Origin: an uncultured Collinsella sp. | Lineage (GTDB): Bacteria; Actinomycetota; Coriobacteriia; Coriobacteriales; Coriobacteriaceae | Direction: 5' to 3' | NCBI GenBank assembly: GCA_900551015.1 | Contig: URUI01000023.1 | Location: forward strand, 1-27,743 | Length of the DNA: 27,743 nt | Shown: positions 1 through 8,671 of the stretch, piece by piece | How positions within the stretch are numbered: the first letter of the stretch is position 1 | Layout of the letters: every line of letters starts with the position of its first letter | Position numbers and translations under genes: made by a program | Notes under the pieces: model-generated | What the model was told of the DNA's origin: nothing | What the model saw: the letters and a program-made list of their open reading frames with translations, nothing else | Database searches by the model: none

Positions 1-8
1 TCTGGATC

Positions 9-398
9 ATGGCAGCAGCTTTGAGCTTGCTATCCGAGGGCAGGCGCCGCGCCGCCGACCCCAAGCTCACTGCTAACGGTGCCGTGCGCGCCAACCGCGC
101 CGCGCAGTTTATGCCCTTTGCCGCCCTCACGGGATACTACGAACTCGTGCGCAAGCAGGAAATCACCGTCGAGTCAAAACGTGAGCTCACGGAAGAAAAA
201 GCCCTCGTACTTTCTAAAAAGCTCGAGGGTCTCAAACGTGGCGACTTGGTTCGTGTCAACTATTACGATACATACGGCTATCGCAGCCGCACCGGCATCC
301 TCGACGAGGCGCTCCCCGCCTTCAAGCTCCTCAAGCTCCGAGACATCGCCATCGACTTCGACGACATCCAAGACATCGAACTGCGCGGACGAGCCTAG
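9..398 (+). CDS. YolD-like family protein
   Basis: A 129-residue protein carrying the segment RAAQFMPFAALTGYYELV (about residues 30-47), which matches the conserved core of YolD-like proteins, small partners often encoded beside Y-family (UmuC/DinB-type) DNA polymerases. The middle is rich in Lys and Glu, and the C-terminal half (KLEGLKRGDLVRVNYYD onward) has the look of a small beta-barrel ending in an acidic stretch. The reading frame is open to the left edge of the window, so the ATG at 9 may not be the true start and no SD can be judged. A polymerase gene would be expected just upstream, outside the window. The molecular role of the family is not firmly known. It converges with the heavy-metal protein on the minus strand, 26 bases away, with no obvious terminator between them. 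Confidence 0.65.
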   Translation: MAAALSLLSEGRRRAADPKLTANGAVRANRAAQFMPFAALTGYYELVRKQEITVESKRELTEEKALVLSKKLEGLKRGDLVRVNYYDTYGYRSRTGILDEALPAFKLLKLRDIAIDFDDIQDIELRGRA

Positions 399-424
399 CC
401 AAGGAAGCGCATCCAGGGCGGCGC

Positions 425-808
425 TTACAGCGTCATGACGTAGTAGCCCGCGTCTTTCACGGCCGTCTCGAGGACACCACGATCAACCGGCTGCTTAGAG
501 CGCACGCGTGCCGTGTGGTCCGCATACGTCACCGTTGCCCACACGCCATCCAGCGCATTGAGGGCATTGGCTACGTTCTGAGCGCAGCCGTCACAGCTCA
601 TGCCGCCGATGAGCAGCTCATCGCTATAGGGATAGTGTGACGCATCGGTATCCACCACAACAACCTTTTTGGCCTTCTTGCCGCTCGTACCATCGCTGCA
701 GCAACTCTTCCCGTGTGTCGAAGCGGCAATGCGACGCAGTCCAAAAAACATGCCGACGGCAATGACGGCCAGCACGATGAGATTCGCAGGGTTGAGCAAG
801 TCGCTCAT
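425..808 (-). CDS. Membrane-anchored heavy-metal-associated (HMA) domain protein
   Basis: A 127-residue protein with one N-terminal membrane segment (about residues 8-25), a Cys/Lys-rich linker containing KSCCSDG, and a C-terminal HMA fold of about 70 residues. The metal site GGMSCDGCAQNVANAL carries the classic GMxCxxC motif that binds Cu(I) or similar soft metals in copper chaperones and P-type ATPases. The start is the ATG preceded by AAAGGGGAGCGC; a TTG five codons upstream lies within the SD and is rejected. A CsoR/MerR-like operator lies between the -35 and -10 of its promoter, which supports metal-responsive control. It probably delivers copper to, or accepts it from, a P-type ATPase that is not in this window. 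The exact metal is inference. Confidence 0.82.
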   Translation of the reverse strand: MSDLLNPANLIVLAVIAVGMFFGLRRIAASTHGKSCCSDGTSGKKAKKVVVVDTDASHYPYSDELLIGGMSCDGCAQNVANALNALDGVWATVTYADHTARVRSKQPVDRGVLETAVKDAGYYVMTL

Positions 809-830
809 GCGCTCCCCTTTCAATTAGCAC

Positions 831-865
831 TATCTAGATACCCCCATGGGGTGTCCCCATCTTAA
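831..865 (-). promoter_or_regulatory. Promoter with metal-type palindromic operator (CsoR- or MerR-like)
   Basis: On the minus strand a -35 TTAAGA (860-865) and -10 TATCTA (835-840) are separated by 19 bases. The spacer is a G-tract palindrome: ATACCCC-cat-GGGGTGT (838-854), overlapping a perfect ATGGGG-tgt-CCCCAT (846-860). This resembles CsoR operators (TACCC...GGGTA); the 19-bp spacer is also typical of MerR/CueR promoters. The next gene on this strand is the HMA protein, so copper-responsive control is likely. The regulator is not in the window. Confidence 0.6.
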
Positions 866-916
866 CCCAAAATCATGTCTGTTCGGTCAATTAGTTTCCC
901 TCTTCAAACTTTTTTG

Positions 917-944
917 TTGACCATGGCTTACTTTCGTGTATAAG
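917..944 (+). promoter_or_regulatory. Promoter of the DUF3793-flavodoxin operon
   Basis: TTGACC (917-922), a 16-base spacer, then TATAAG (939-944), about 40 bases upstream of the DUF3793 start. It has a good sigma-70/SigA-type match. No operator palindrome is obvious around it. Confidence 0.65.
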
Positions 945-982
945 TTTTCCTAGGCTAACAGTTTAGATTCGTAAGGAGCGCC

Positions 983-1687
983 GTGACTCGAACCATTGAC
1001 ATCCCAACATACCAAACGGCTGTCGTGCGCAACTGCTCCCCTACGCTCGCAGGTATCAAGCCGGCTTCGCTCTTTACCTATCCCGGCGTTTACGCCAACC
1101 AAAACGGAAAATCCGGCGCCGCCCATATCGAAGAGCGACGCACTCGCCTGCTCGCCGTCATAGCCCAATGCAACCGCGAGCTCCAGCCACTCGGGATCCA
1201 CATGAGCGTTTTGGTCTGGCGTCCCTGCGGAGCGCTCATCTATGTGTACCGCCCTGCGGACCTCATGCGATACCTCTCCGACCCCCGCGCTACGACGGCA
1301 CTTGCCGCCGAAGGTTACGATGTCCACAACCTGTCCGCATCCCTGGTGCATCTCGCCGCGCGCATCACGCTGGCAAGCAGCAATGCCGCAGAAAGCGCCT
1401 ATGACGGCAGCGTCTGCGCACTCGCGCGAAATAGGCACTGCGATACGGGGTGCATGTGCGAGTTCCCCCACGAAATTGGCTATTTTTTGGGCTATCCCTA
1501 CGAAGATGTCCATCAGTTTATCGTCCAGCGCGGCAAAAACTATAAGGTCTTTGGCGCATGGAAGGTATACACAAACGTTGAGCAGGCGCTCACGACCTTC
1601 GATTCCTATCGCGCATGCACGCAATACCTCACCTACATCTATCAACAGGGCTGCACCCTGGGACAACTTGTCCAGGCAACCCGATAG
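983..1687 (+). CDS. DUF3793 family protein
   Basis: A 234-residue cytoplasmic protein of the DUF3793 family, found mainly in anaerobic Firmicutes and Coriobacteria. Visible family features are the N-terminal NCSPTLAGIKPASLF block (about residues 17-31), a central Arg-rich segment around VWRPCGALIYVYRP, and the C-terminal block GYFLGYPYEDVHQF followed by KVFGAWKVY. The start is the GTG at 983, preceded by AAGGAG. No transmembrane segments or signal peptide are present. It is followed after 46 bases by a flavodoxin gene with its own SD, and this arrangement recurs for the family, pointing to a redox or iron-related role; biochemical function is unknown. Family assignment is fairly secure, function is not. 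Confidence 0.8.
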   Translation: MTRTIDIPTYQTAVVRNCSPTLAGIKPASLFTYPGVYANQNGKSGAAHIEERRTRLLAVIAQCNRELQPLGIHMSVLVWRPCGALIYVYRPADLMRYLSDPRATTALAAEGYDVHNLSASLVHLAARITLASSNAAESAYDGSVCALARNRHCDTGCMCEFPHEIGYFLGYPYEDVHQFIVQRGKNYKVFGAWKVYTNVEQALTTFDSYRACTQYLTYIYQQGCTLGQLVQATR

Positions 1688-1733
1688 AGCATACAAAACG
1701 CGGCCGCACGCCGCACAACCGAAAGGAAAACAT

Positions 1734-2153
1734 ATGAGCAAGATCGCAGTCGTGTACTGGAGCGGCACGGGCAACACCGAGGCCATGGCAAACTTCGTTG
1801 CCGAGGGCGCAACCGGTGCCGGCGCCGAGGCCGAGGTCATCCCCTGCGCCGACTTCTCCGCCGACAAGGTCGCCAACTATGACGCCTTCGCTTACGGCTG
1901 CCCCGCCATGGGCTCCGAAGAGCTTGAGTACGACGAGTTCCAGCCGATGTGGGACGAAGTCAAGGAAATTCTCGGCGACAAGAAGGTCGTTCTTTTTGGT
2001 TCCTACTCGTGGGCCGAGGGCGAATGGATGGACAACTGGAAGGCAGACGCCGACGAGGCGGGGGTCAACGTCGTCGATTCTGCAATCTGCTACGATGCCC
2101 CCGATGACGAGGGCGAGGCCGCCTGTCGCGCCCTTGGAGCCGAGCTGGCTTAA
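1734..2153 (+). CDS. Flavodoxin
   Basis: A 139-residue short-chain flavodoxin, a low-potential FMN electron carrier that can replace ferredoxin. The N-terminal strand KIAVVYWS is followed by the FMN-phosphate loop SGTGNTEAM (about residues 9-17). The loop YGCPAMGSEELEYDEF and the later FGSYSWAEGEWMDNW correspond to the two isoalloxazine-binding loops, with Trp residues placed to stack on the flavin. Length is typical for the short family. The start is the ATG after GAAAGGAAAACAT; the frame is open much further upstream but that portion overlaps DUF3793 and lacks coding character. It is probably co-transcribed with DUF3793 and ends before a strong hairpin terminator. Confidence 0.93.
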   Translation: MSKIAVVYWSGTGNTEAMANFVAEGATGAGAEAEVIPCADFSADKVANYDAFAYGCPAMGSEELEYDEFQPMWDEVKEILGDKKVVLFGSYSWAEGEWMDNWKADADEAGVNVVDSAICYDAPDDEGEAACRALGAELA

Positions 2154-2211
2154 CACGCCACGGGCCGACAAAGCCGAGTCACGACAATACGCATACGTGT
2201 CCTAACAAAAA

Positions 2212-2239
2212 CGGGGGCTGGATCCACATCCAGCCCCCG
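2212..2239. terminator. Bidirectional intrinsic terminator
   Basis: A perfect 12-bp stem (2212-2223 with 2228-2239) and a 4-base loop lie between the convergent flavodoxin gene and the amino-acid ABC operon. On the minus strand the stem is followed by TTTTTGTT, a good U-tract for the ABC operon; on the plus strand the tail is shorter (TTTCC). Confidence 0.88.
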
Positions 2240-2268
2240 TTTCCTGTAACGCAAATTGCGTTAACCGA

Positions 2269-3021
<753 letters not shown>

Positions 3022-3033
3022 GATAGGACCTCC

Positions 3034-4395
3034 TTACAGACCGGCGATGTGGTCGGCGGGCGTCGCGACGACCTGTCCAGCGCTCTTGGCGGGACGCTTC
3101 TTCTTGGTTTCGGCCGTCCCCAGAAGCCTCGCCTCAAGACCGCTCACCAAGCGAGCAAGCGGCAGGGTGATGACCAGGTAGAACAGCGCGGCAACCACAT
3201 ATGGCGTAATGGAACCCGTCGTGGCCACAATGGTACGGGCGTTCATGACGATCTCGACCACGCCCACGGCCGCGAGCAGCGACGTATCCTTGTAAAGCAG
3301 GATAAACTCGCTGGTCAGCGTAGGCAGGACATTGCGGAACGTCTGCGGAATCATAACGTAGAGCAGCGTCTGGAAGGCGTTCATGCCCAGCGAGCGCGCG
3401 GCCTCGTTCTGGCCCTTGGGGATCGACTGAATACCGGCGCGGAAGATCTCGCACAGGTAGGCGGACGAGTTCATGGCCATGACGATGACGCCCAGCACAT
3501 AATCGTCAACCTTGACGCCGGCCAGCGGCAGGCCAAAGAACGCGATGTAGATCTGCAGGAACGCCGGCGTACCGCGGATGATATTCACATAGATGCCGGC
3601 AAGGCAACGCAGGATGCGCGACTTGGAGATGCGCATGAGTGACAAGGCAAAGCCAAAGGGAATGGCCAACGGAAATGCCACGAGCACGATCGAGAGCGAC
3701 ATGAGGAAGCCTTTGAATACGATCGGCAGGCTCTGAACCAAAATGACCGGGTTCAGGAACAGGCGAAGGAACATGTTGGAATTCCATGCCTCGACCCACG
3801 GCCGCTCCTTAAGGTCGGCCAGGAAGTTATCGAATGCCGTCACGCCCTTAATCTCGACGGAAGGAATCTTAGAAATCTTCTTGGTCGAACCGTCGGCGAG
3901 CGTATAGGTGCCGCTGAAGGCCTCATCGCCGCCCTCGACGGGAAACGTCACGCCGTAAACCTCGACACGGAAAAAGCCTCCGGCAGGCGCCGTCTCGCCA
4001 AAGTCGATCTTGAGCGTCTGGCCGTCAGCCTTGCACGTGGGCTTCATGGGCGTACGATCCATGAGGTCCTCGCCCGAGAGCATCGTCAATCGCGTGTCAT
4101 CGGTACCAAACGTCGTGCCGTCGACAAACGTCAGCGAAAGACCGCTCAGCTCCTCGTCGGCATCGGCCTGAACTTCCCAGGTAATGCGCGTCTCGGTGCC
4201 GCCGACCACAGCGCTGCCCGAACCGGTGTTGGGTCGGGCAGTAATCTTTGCGGTCTCAAGCGCCTGGGCGGTCGTGGGCGCATATGCCCCCGCGCACACC
4301 AGCGCGAGCGCCACGGCCATGACGCAGGATAGCTTTTGGAGCAAGGCGGGCAGTGAAAAACGCTGCTCCGTGGCCCCTTTGTTCAGTCGAGACAA
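3034..4395 (-). CDS. Amino-acid ABC transporter permease with exported N-terminal domain
   Basis: A 453-residue protein, about twice the usual 220-residue permease. The C-terminal half (from about residue 215) is a HisM/GlnP-type permease with several membrane helices and the EAA loop EAARSLGMNAFQTLLYVMIP that contacts the ATPase. The N-terminus is a signal sequence (hydrophobic VMAVALALVCAGAYA, Ala-rich cleavage region) followed by about 150 residues of soluble, beta-rich sequence (start TAKITARPNTGSG) that would face outside. The start is placed at a TTG (4395) behind AGGAGCCACC; an upstream in-frame start at 4503 has no SD and falls over the intercistronic hairpin. The operon context (lipoprotein before, ATPase after) confirms amino-acid import. 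The exported domain is not a recognisable substrate-binding fold; its function is unknown. Confidence 0.88.
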   Translation of the reverse strand: MSRLNKGATEQRFSLPALLQKLSCVMAVALALVCAGAYAPTTAQALETAKITARPNTGSGSAVVGGTETRITWEVQADADEELSGLSLTFVDGTTFGTDDTRLTMLSGEDLMDRTPMKPTCKADGQTLKIDFGETAPAGGFFRVEVYGVTFPVEGGDEAFSGTYTLADGSTKKISKIPSVEIKGVTAFDNFLADLKERPWVEAWNSNMFLRLFLNPVILVQSLPIVFKGFLMSLSIVLVAFPLAIPFGFALSLMRISKSRILRCLAGIYVNIIRGTPAFLQIYIAFFGLPLAGVKVDDYVLGVIVMAMNSSAYLCEIFRAGIQSIPKGQNEAARSLGMNAFQTLLYVMIPQTFRNVLPTLTSEFILLYKDTSLLAAVGVVEIVMNARTIVATTGSITPYVVAALFYLVITLPLARLVSGLEARLLGTAETKKKRPAKSAGQVVATPADHIAGL

Positions 4396-4463
4396 GGTGG
4401 CTCCTATCGTAGAAGTTGCCGACAAAACGAGACGGAAACGCTCTCCGTCAAGAGAGGCGCAAA

Positions 4464-4490
4464 GGCCCTCTCCGCAAAACGGAAAGGGCC
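4464..4490 (-). terminator. Intercistronic hairpin (partial terminator or mRNA stabiliser)
   Basis: An 11-bp stem with one G-U pair and a 5-base loop lies between the lipoprotein stop and the permease start. The tail is short (TTTG), so it is unlikely to stop all transcription. Hairpins in this position commonly raise expression of the binding protein over the membrane genes. Confidence 0.55.
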
Positions 4491-4511
4491 CGCGCGCAAT
4501 CAAGCATTACT

Positions 4512-5372
4512 TTACTTGATGTTGTACTTAGCCATGAGGGCGTCAACGGTACCGTCGTCGGTCAGGTCCTTGATGGCCTGGTTGATGTCGTCCTTGAGCT
4601 TGGTGTTGCCCTGGTTGATGGCGATGGCGTACTCCTCGCCGGTGCTGACCTGCTTGATGGTCTGGCAGGTGTTGAACTGCTCGGCGGTCAGCTGGCTGGC
4701 AACGGAGCGGTTGGTGACTACGGCATCGCCCTTATCGGACTGCAGGGCGCTGAAGCACTCGGTGGCGTCCTTGTAGGGAACGATCTTAGCCTTGGGGAAG
4801 TTTTCCTGAGCAAAGGCCTCGGCGGTCGATCCAGACTGGACGATGATGGTAGCGTCGGCGTTGTTGAGCTTCTCGCTGTAGTTGTCGGCCGTGATGTCGG
4901 TGTTATCGACCTTGGTCACGATAGCCTGATCGTCCATGTAGTAGGAATCGGAGAAAGTGACTTCCTTCTCACGCTCGGGCGTGTCGGTGATAGCCGCGAT
5001 GGAAACGTCATACTTGGCGCCCGAAGCGACACCCGGAACCAGCGTGTCAAAGTCATTGTTGACGTACTCGACATCCAGGCCCAGCTTGTCGCCGATAGCC
5101 TTGATAAGCTCAAGGTCAAAGCCCTGATAATCGCCGTTGTCATCCTTGTACTCAAACGGAGCGTACTCGGCAGAGGTGCCGACGGTCAGCGTACCGTCCT
5201 TGACGAGCGCGTACTCCTTGGAGCCGTCGACCTTCTCGACCTTAGCGTCGTCAGAGCTGCTGGAACCGGCATCAGAACCAGAGGTGGCGTTGGACGAGCC
5301 GCAGCCCGTCAGTGCGAGGGCGAGTGCCATGGCGCCCGTGGCGGCAAATGCGCCAAGCTTCTTCAGCTTCAT
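4512..5372 (-). CDS. Amino-acid ABC transporter substrate-binding lipoprotein
   Basis: A 286-residue lipoprotein of the bacterial extracellular solute-binding family 3. It begins MKLKKLGAF, has a hydrophobic signal segment and the lipobox LTGC (Cys at about residue 23), then a Ser/Gly/Asp-rich linker. The two-lobe binding domain starts at GTLTVGTSAEYAPFEY and includes GFDLELIKAIGDKLG and SIAAITDTPEREKEVTFSDSY, both hallmark segments of polar amino-acid binders. The start is the ATG with GGAAGGAG seven bases upstream; an in-frame extension to 5501 lies across the promoter and is rejected. It is first in the operon with permease and ATPase. The ligand is probably a polar amino acid; the sequence alone does not decide which. 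Confidence 0.95.
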   Translation of the reverse strand: MKLKKLGAFAATGAMALALALTGCGSSNATSGSDAGSSSSDDAKVEKVDGSKEYALVKDGTLTVGTSAEYAPFEYKDDNGDYQGFDLELIKAIGDKLGLDVEYVNNDFDTLVPGVASGAKYDVSIAAITDTPEREKEVTFSDSYYMDDQAIVTKVDNTDITADNYSEKLNNADATIIVQSGSTAEAFAQENFPKAKIVPYKDATECFSALQSDKGDAVVTNRSVASQLTAEQFNTCQTIKQVSTGEEYAIAINQGNTKLKDDINQAIKDLTDDGTVDALMAKYNIK

Positions 5373-5429
5373 AATCAGTCTCCTTCCGGTGACCCCGTTT
5401 GATTCAGAGGTCTGCAAAAACTGTTGGAT

Positions 5430-5458
5430 ATTATGCGCCCGTTTGGAAGAATCCGCAA
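5430..5458 (-). promoter_or_regulatory. Promoter of the amino-acid ABC operon
   Basis: On the minus strand TTGCGG (5453-5458), a 17-base spacer and CATAAT (5430-5435) lie about 57 bases upstream of the lipoprotein start. No riboswitch or attenuator is evident in the short leader. Confidence 0.62.
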
Positions 5459-5519
5459 TTAGAAAACTGATTGAAACAAACCCATAACGTGAATGGAACA
5501 CTCCACTTTATGACAGTCA

Positions 5520-6386
5520 TTACTGCTGCAACGACCTTAACAGTTTGATTTCAGCCGCATAACCTGCAAGTTCGTTCGGTGTCTCCAAAATGAATGGCAA
5601 TGCGCGCAAGCGGCCGTTCGATACAATATTCTGCATAACCTGCATACCGCCGCCAAACTCCTCGCTGCCAAGGTATCCCTTGCCGATGCACTCGTGCCGA
5701 TCTTTATGGGCACCACAGGGGTTCTTCGAATCGTTGATGTGTACGGCACGCAAGCGGTCGATACCCACCACGCGGTCGAACTCGTCGAGAACGCCGTCCA
5801 GATCATGGATGATGTCGTAGCCGGCATCGCTCACATGGCAGGTGTCCAGACACACGCCCAGCTTGTCCGATAGCTCTGGACGCCTGGCGGCAGCACCCTC
5901 GATAATGCGCGCCAGCTCTTCAAAGCTACGGCCCACCTCGGTACCCTTTCCCGCCATGGTCTCGAGCAGCACCGTCGTCTGCTGGCCCTCAAACATCACC
6001 TGGCACAGGGCTTCGACGATCATCTGAATGCCGGCGTCGGAGCCCTGCCCCACATACGCGCCGGGGTGGAAGTTGTAGTAGTTGCCGGGCAGTGCTTCCA
6101 GACGCTGCAAGTCCTCGGCCATTGCCTCCAAGGCGAACTCGCGAGCCCGCTCTTTAGCCGAACAGGGGTTATAGGCATACGGAGCATGAGCCACAAGCGG
6201 GCCAAAATCGTTTTGCTCCATAAGCTCGCGCAGGGCCGCCACATCATCCATATCAAGGTCTTTCGCCTTGCCGCCGCGCGGGTTGCGCGTGAAGAACGCA
6301 AAGGTATTGGCGCCAATGGACAGCGCCGTCTCCCCCATTGCCCGATAGCCCTTCGTCGTCGAAAGATGACACCCAATCGTTAGCAT
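5520..6386 (-). CDS. nfo: Endonuclease IV (AP endonuclease)
   Basis: A 288-residue TIM-barrel enzyme of the endonuclease IV family, which cleaves the phosphodiester bond 5' to abasic sites in base-excision repair. Metal-binding and active-site blocks are present in order: HLSTTKGY near the N-terminus, FFTRNPRGGKAK, VAHAPYAYNPCS, NYYNFHPGAYVGQG, VLLETMAGKGTEVG, GVCLDTCHVSDAGYD, VHINDSKNPCGAHKDRHECI and the C-terminal ILETPNE. Length is normal for the family. The start ATG is preceded by a GGGGGAG-type SD. It is encoded alone, with 147 bases to the downstream ABC lipoprotein gene, which has its own promoter. Abasic-site repair is expected of the family; regulation is not visible. Confidence 0.95.
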   Translation of the reverse strand: MLTIGCHLSTTKGYRAMGETALSIGANTFAFFTRNPRGGKAKDLDMDDVAALRELMEQNDFGPLVAHAPYAYNPCSAKERAREFALEAMAEDLQRLEALPGNYYNFHPGAYVGQGSDAGIQMIVEALCQVMFEGQQTTVLLETMAGKGTEVGRSFEELARIIEGAAARRPELSDKLGVCLDTCHVSDAGYDIIHDLDGVLDEFDRVVGIDRLRAVHINDSKNPCGAHKDRHECIGKGYLGSEEFGGGMQVMQNIVSNGRLRALPFILETPNELAGYAAEIKLLRSLQQ

Positions 6387-6481
6387 CTCCAGCTCCCCCT
6401 CATCAGTTGCGGTGAAATACGGTCTATTGGTGCCCTATTCTGCCGCAAACAGGAACTATTCCATCACAAGATATAAAAGGG

Positions 6482-7672
6482 TCATGAGGAGCGAGTTTTG
6501 CTGAAGACTTTAAGCGCGGCCGTTACGGGGCCAGGCTGGAAACGTCGGCGCGCGTCGTCGAGACGCTCGGGGATATCGATGTGTTGCGGGCAGTGACGCG
6601 CACATTTGCCGCACTTGACGCAATTGCTCACGAGCTTGGGCTCGCTCGTGCGCACCGCGCTCGCCGTAAAGTATTGCGACAGCCCCGTAAACCAGCTGTG
6701 CGCATAGCTCGCGTTGTAAGCGGCAAAGCAGCCGGGAATGTTAATACCCTTGGGACATGGCATGCAGTAGCCGCATCCCGTGCAGGGCACGCGATTCGAT
6801 TTTTCAAACTCCGCCAGCACGCGTGCGATGGTATCGAGCTGAGCGGCTGTCATCGAATCCGGCAGGGCCCGATCGGCCAGCACCGCGTTCTCGTCCACCT
6901 GCGCGGTATCGGTCATGCCCGAAAGCAGCATCGTGACTTGAGGATGGTTCCACACCCACGAAAGGCCCCAAGCAGCCGGCGTCTTCAGGTACGGATCGCG
7001 TACGTCATCGAGCACGGCGCGGGCCCGCGGAGGCAGCTTGCCCGCCAGGCGTCCGCCCAAAAGCGGTTCCATCACAAACACCGCGAGCCCGCGCTCGGCG
7101 GCTGCTATAAGTCCCGCCGTTCCCGCTTGGTAGCGCTCTCCAGCGTAGTTGTACTGAATCTGGCAAAAATCCCAGTCATACGCGTCGAGCATCGTGAGGA
7201 AGTCCGCCGCACTGCCGTGATACGAAAAACCTATCTGGCGAATACGCCCCGCAGCCTTTTGGTGCGCAATCCAGTCTTCGATGCCCAACGCCACCACGCG
7301 CTCCCACTGGGCGGGCGAAGTGATGTTGTGCATAAGGTAATAGTCGATATGGTCGGTCCGCAGGCGACGCAGTTGCTCGTCGAAGAACCGGTCGAAATCC
7401 TCCGCGCACTTGCACGAAGCGTGCGGCAACTTGGTCGCCAGCAGCACCCGGTCGCGCAGCCCCAAGCACTCAAGTGAGGCGCCCACGCACGCCTCGTTAC
7501 CGGGATAGAGATACGCAGTATCCAGATAATTAATCCCCTGCTCCACCGCATGGGAAATGATGGCATCGGCTGTCTTCGCATCGGGGTGTCCCGGCGAACC
7601 GGGAAACCTCATGCAGCCCAGACCCAGAGCAGATATTCGGTTACCACTTTTGGGGTCAACGCGGTATTGCAC
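6482..7672 (-). CDS. Aldo-keto reductase with C-terminal 4Fe-4S ferredoxin-like domain
   Basis: A 396-residue protein. Residues 1 to about 290 form an aldo-keto reductase barrel with the tetrad visible as Asp and Tyr in INYLDTAYLYPGNE, Lys in LATKLP and His in YYLMHN. The C-terminal part adds two cysteine clusters, CTGCGYCMPCPKGINIPGCF and CVKCGKCARHCPQHIDIP, typical of 4Fe-4S binding. This combination is common in anaerobes and suggests electron delivery through iron-sulfur clusters in addition to NAD(P)H. The start chosen is the GTG at 7672 behind AAGGGAGGGGCC, giving the usual MQYR beginning; an ATG six codons upstream (7690) is possible but has a poorer SD. It is divergent from the cyclase-family gene. 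The substrate is unknown. Confidence 0.9.
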   Translation of the reverse strand: MQYRVDPKSGNRISALGLGCMRFPGSPGHPDAKTADAIISHAVEQGINYLDTAYLYPGNEACVGASLECLGLRDRVLLATKLPHASCKCAEDFDRFFDEQLRRLRTDHIDYYLMHNITSPAQWERVVALGIEDWIAHQKAAGRIRQIGFSYHGSAADFLTMLDAYDWDFCQIQYNYAGERYQAGTAGLIAAAERGLAVFVMEPLLGGRLAGKLPPRARAVLDDVRDPYLKTPAAWGLSWVWNHPQVTMLLSGMTDTAQVDENAVLADRALPDSMTAAQLDTIARVLAEFEKSNRVPCTGCGYCMPCPKGINIPGCFAAYNASYAHSWFTGLSQYFTASAVRTSEPKLVSNCVKCGKCARHCPQHIDIPERLDDARRRFQPGPVTAALKVFSKTRSS

Positions 7673-7835
7673 GGCCCCTCCCTTCGCCATCAGCGCCCCG
7701 GCAAGGCGAAACACAATGGTCACGCGGCCGAAACATCGTGGAATCGCAATCGAGAACGTATCGTAACGCAGCAGAAATCGAGCTGTCACGGCACCGCTTT
7801 AACATCAGCAAAAAGCCCGATGAAAGGAGTCACCC

Positions 7836-8606
7836 ATGCCCGCGCTCGACCTTTGGAACCTCGCATCCCAGCTCAAAAGCACCGATTATCGCTGGGTTGA
7901 CCTCACCCATACGCTCTCGTGCGACACCCCGCACTGGTTTGGCTTTGAGCCATTTGAGTCCACCAAGCTCTTCGACTACCTGCCCGGCACGCCCGAAGAT
8001 ATGCTCGCGCCCATGCGTTGCTTCCAGTATTCGGTCGCCCCGCAGTACGGCACCCACGTCGACGCGCCGCGCCACTTCCATGTCGATGGCCGCTCCCTTG
8101 GCGAGATCGAACCTATCGAGTTTATGCATCCGCTCTGCGTCATCGACAAGCACGAGGAGTGCGCCGCAAACCCCGACTTTATCCTGACCATCGATGACCT
8201 CAAGGCTTGGGAGGACGAGCACGGTCGCATTCCCAAGGACGCTTTCGTCGCCTTCCGCTCCGACTGGTCCAAGCTCGCCGACCTCGAAAACAAGGACGAG
8301 GACGGCCAACCCCACTACCCCGGCTGGGACCTCGATGCCATCAAATGGCTTGTAGAAGAGCGCAACATCGGTGCCATCGGCCACGAACCGGCAGACACCG
8401 ACCCCGCAACCGTGACCACACGCGAGGATGCCTACCCCTATCCCGGCGAGCAATACATCCTCTCGGTCGACCGCTATCAGATCGAGGTCATGGACCATCT
8501 GGACGAGCTTCCCGCCACAGGCGCCGTCATCTTCTGCACCTTCCCTAAGGTCCGTGATGGTGTCGGATACCCCGCGCGCGTCTTTGCGGTCTGCCCCGCA
8601 GCGTAA
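7836..8606 (+). CDS. Cyclase family protein (kynurenine-formamidase-like hydrolase)
   Basis: A 256-residue protein of the cyclase family (Pfam cyclase, PF04199), whose members include bacterial kynurenine formamidase and isatin hydrolase. The signature QYGTHVDAPRHF (about residues 70-81) carries the HxGTHxDxPxH metal-binding motif, slightly altered at the first position (Gln in place of the first His). WVDLTHTLSCDTPHW near the N-terminus and IGHEPADTDP with a later EQYILSVDRYQIEVMDHL match other conserved blocks. The start ATG has AAAGGAG six bases upstream. It stands alone; no tryptophan-catabolism neighbours are present, so substrate cannot be named. The missing first His may mean a different metal geometry. 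Confidence 0.85.
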   Translation: MPALDLWNLASQLKSTDYRWVDLTHTLSCDTPHWFGFEPFESTKLFDYLPGTPEDMLAPMRCFQYSVAPQYGTHVDAPRHFHVDGRSLGEIEPIEFMHPLCVIDKHEECAANPDFILTIDDLKAWEDEHGRIPKDAFVAFRSDWSKLADLENKDEDGQPHYPGWDLDAIKWLVEERNIGAIGHEPADTDPATVTTREDAYPYPGEQYILSVDRYQIEVMDHLDELPATGAVIFCTFPKVRDGVGYPARVFAVCPAA

Positions 8607-8671
8607 CGTCCAGGCAAACGTTTCTTTTTTATAACAGCCGCCCCGCGCACCCACCAATCACCCCGGCAGCA

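Noticed and set aside
1242..1733. Upstream extension of the flavodoxin frame
   Set aside because: It overlaps the DUF3793 gene in another frame; the ATG at 1734 has its own SD and gives a normal flavodoxin N-terminus.
4416..5402. 328-codon plus-strand frame
   Set aside because: It is the complement of the ABC substrate-binding lipoprotein gene; its Val/Leu/Gly-rich composition is typical of antisense frames.
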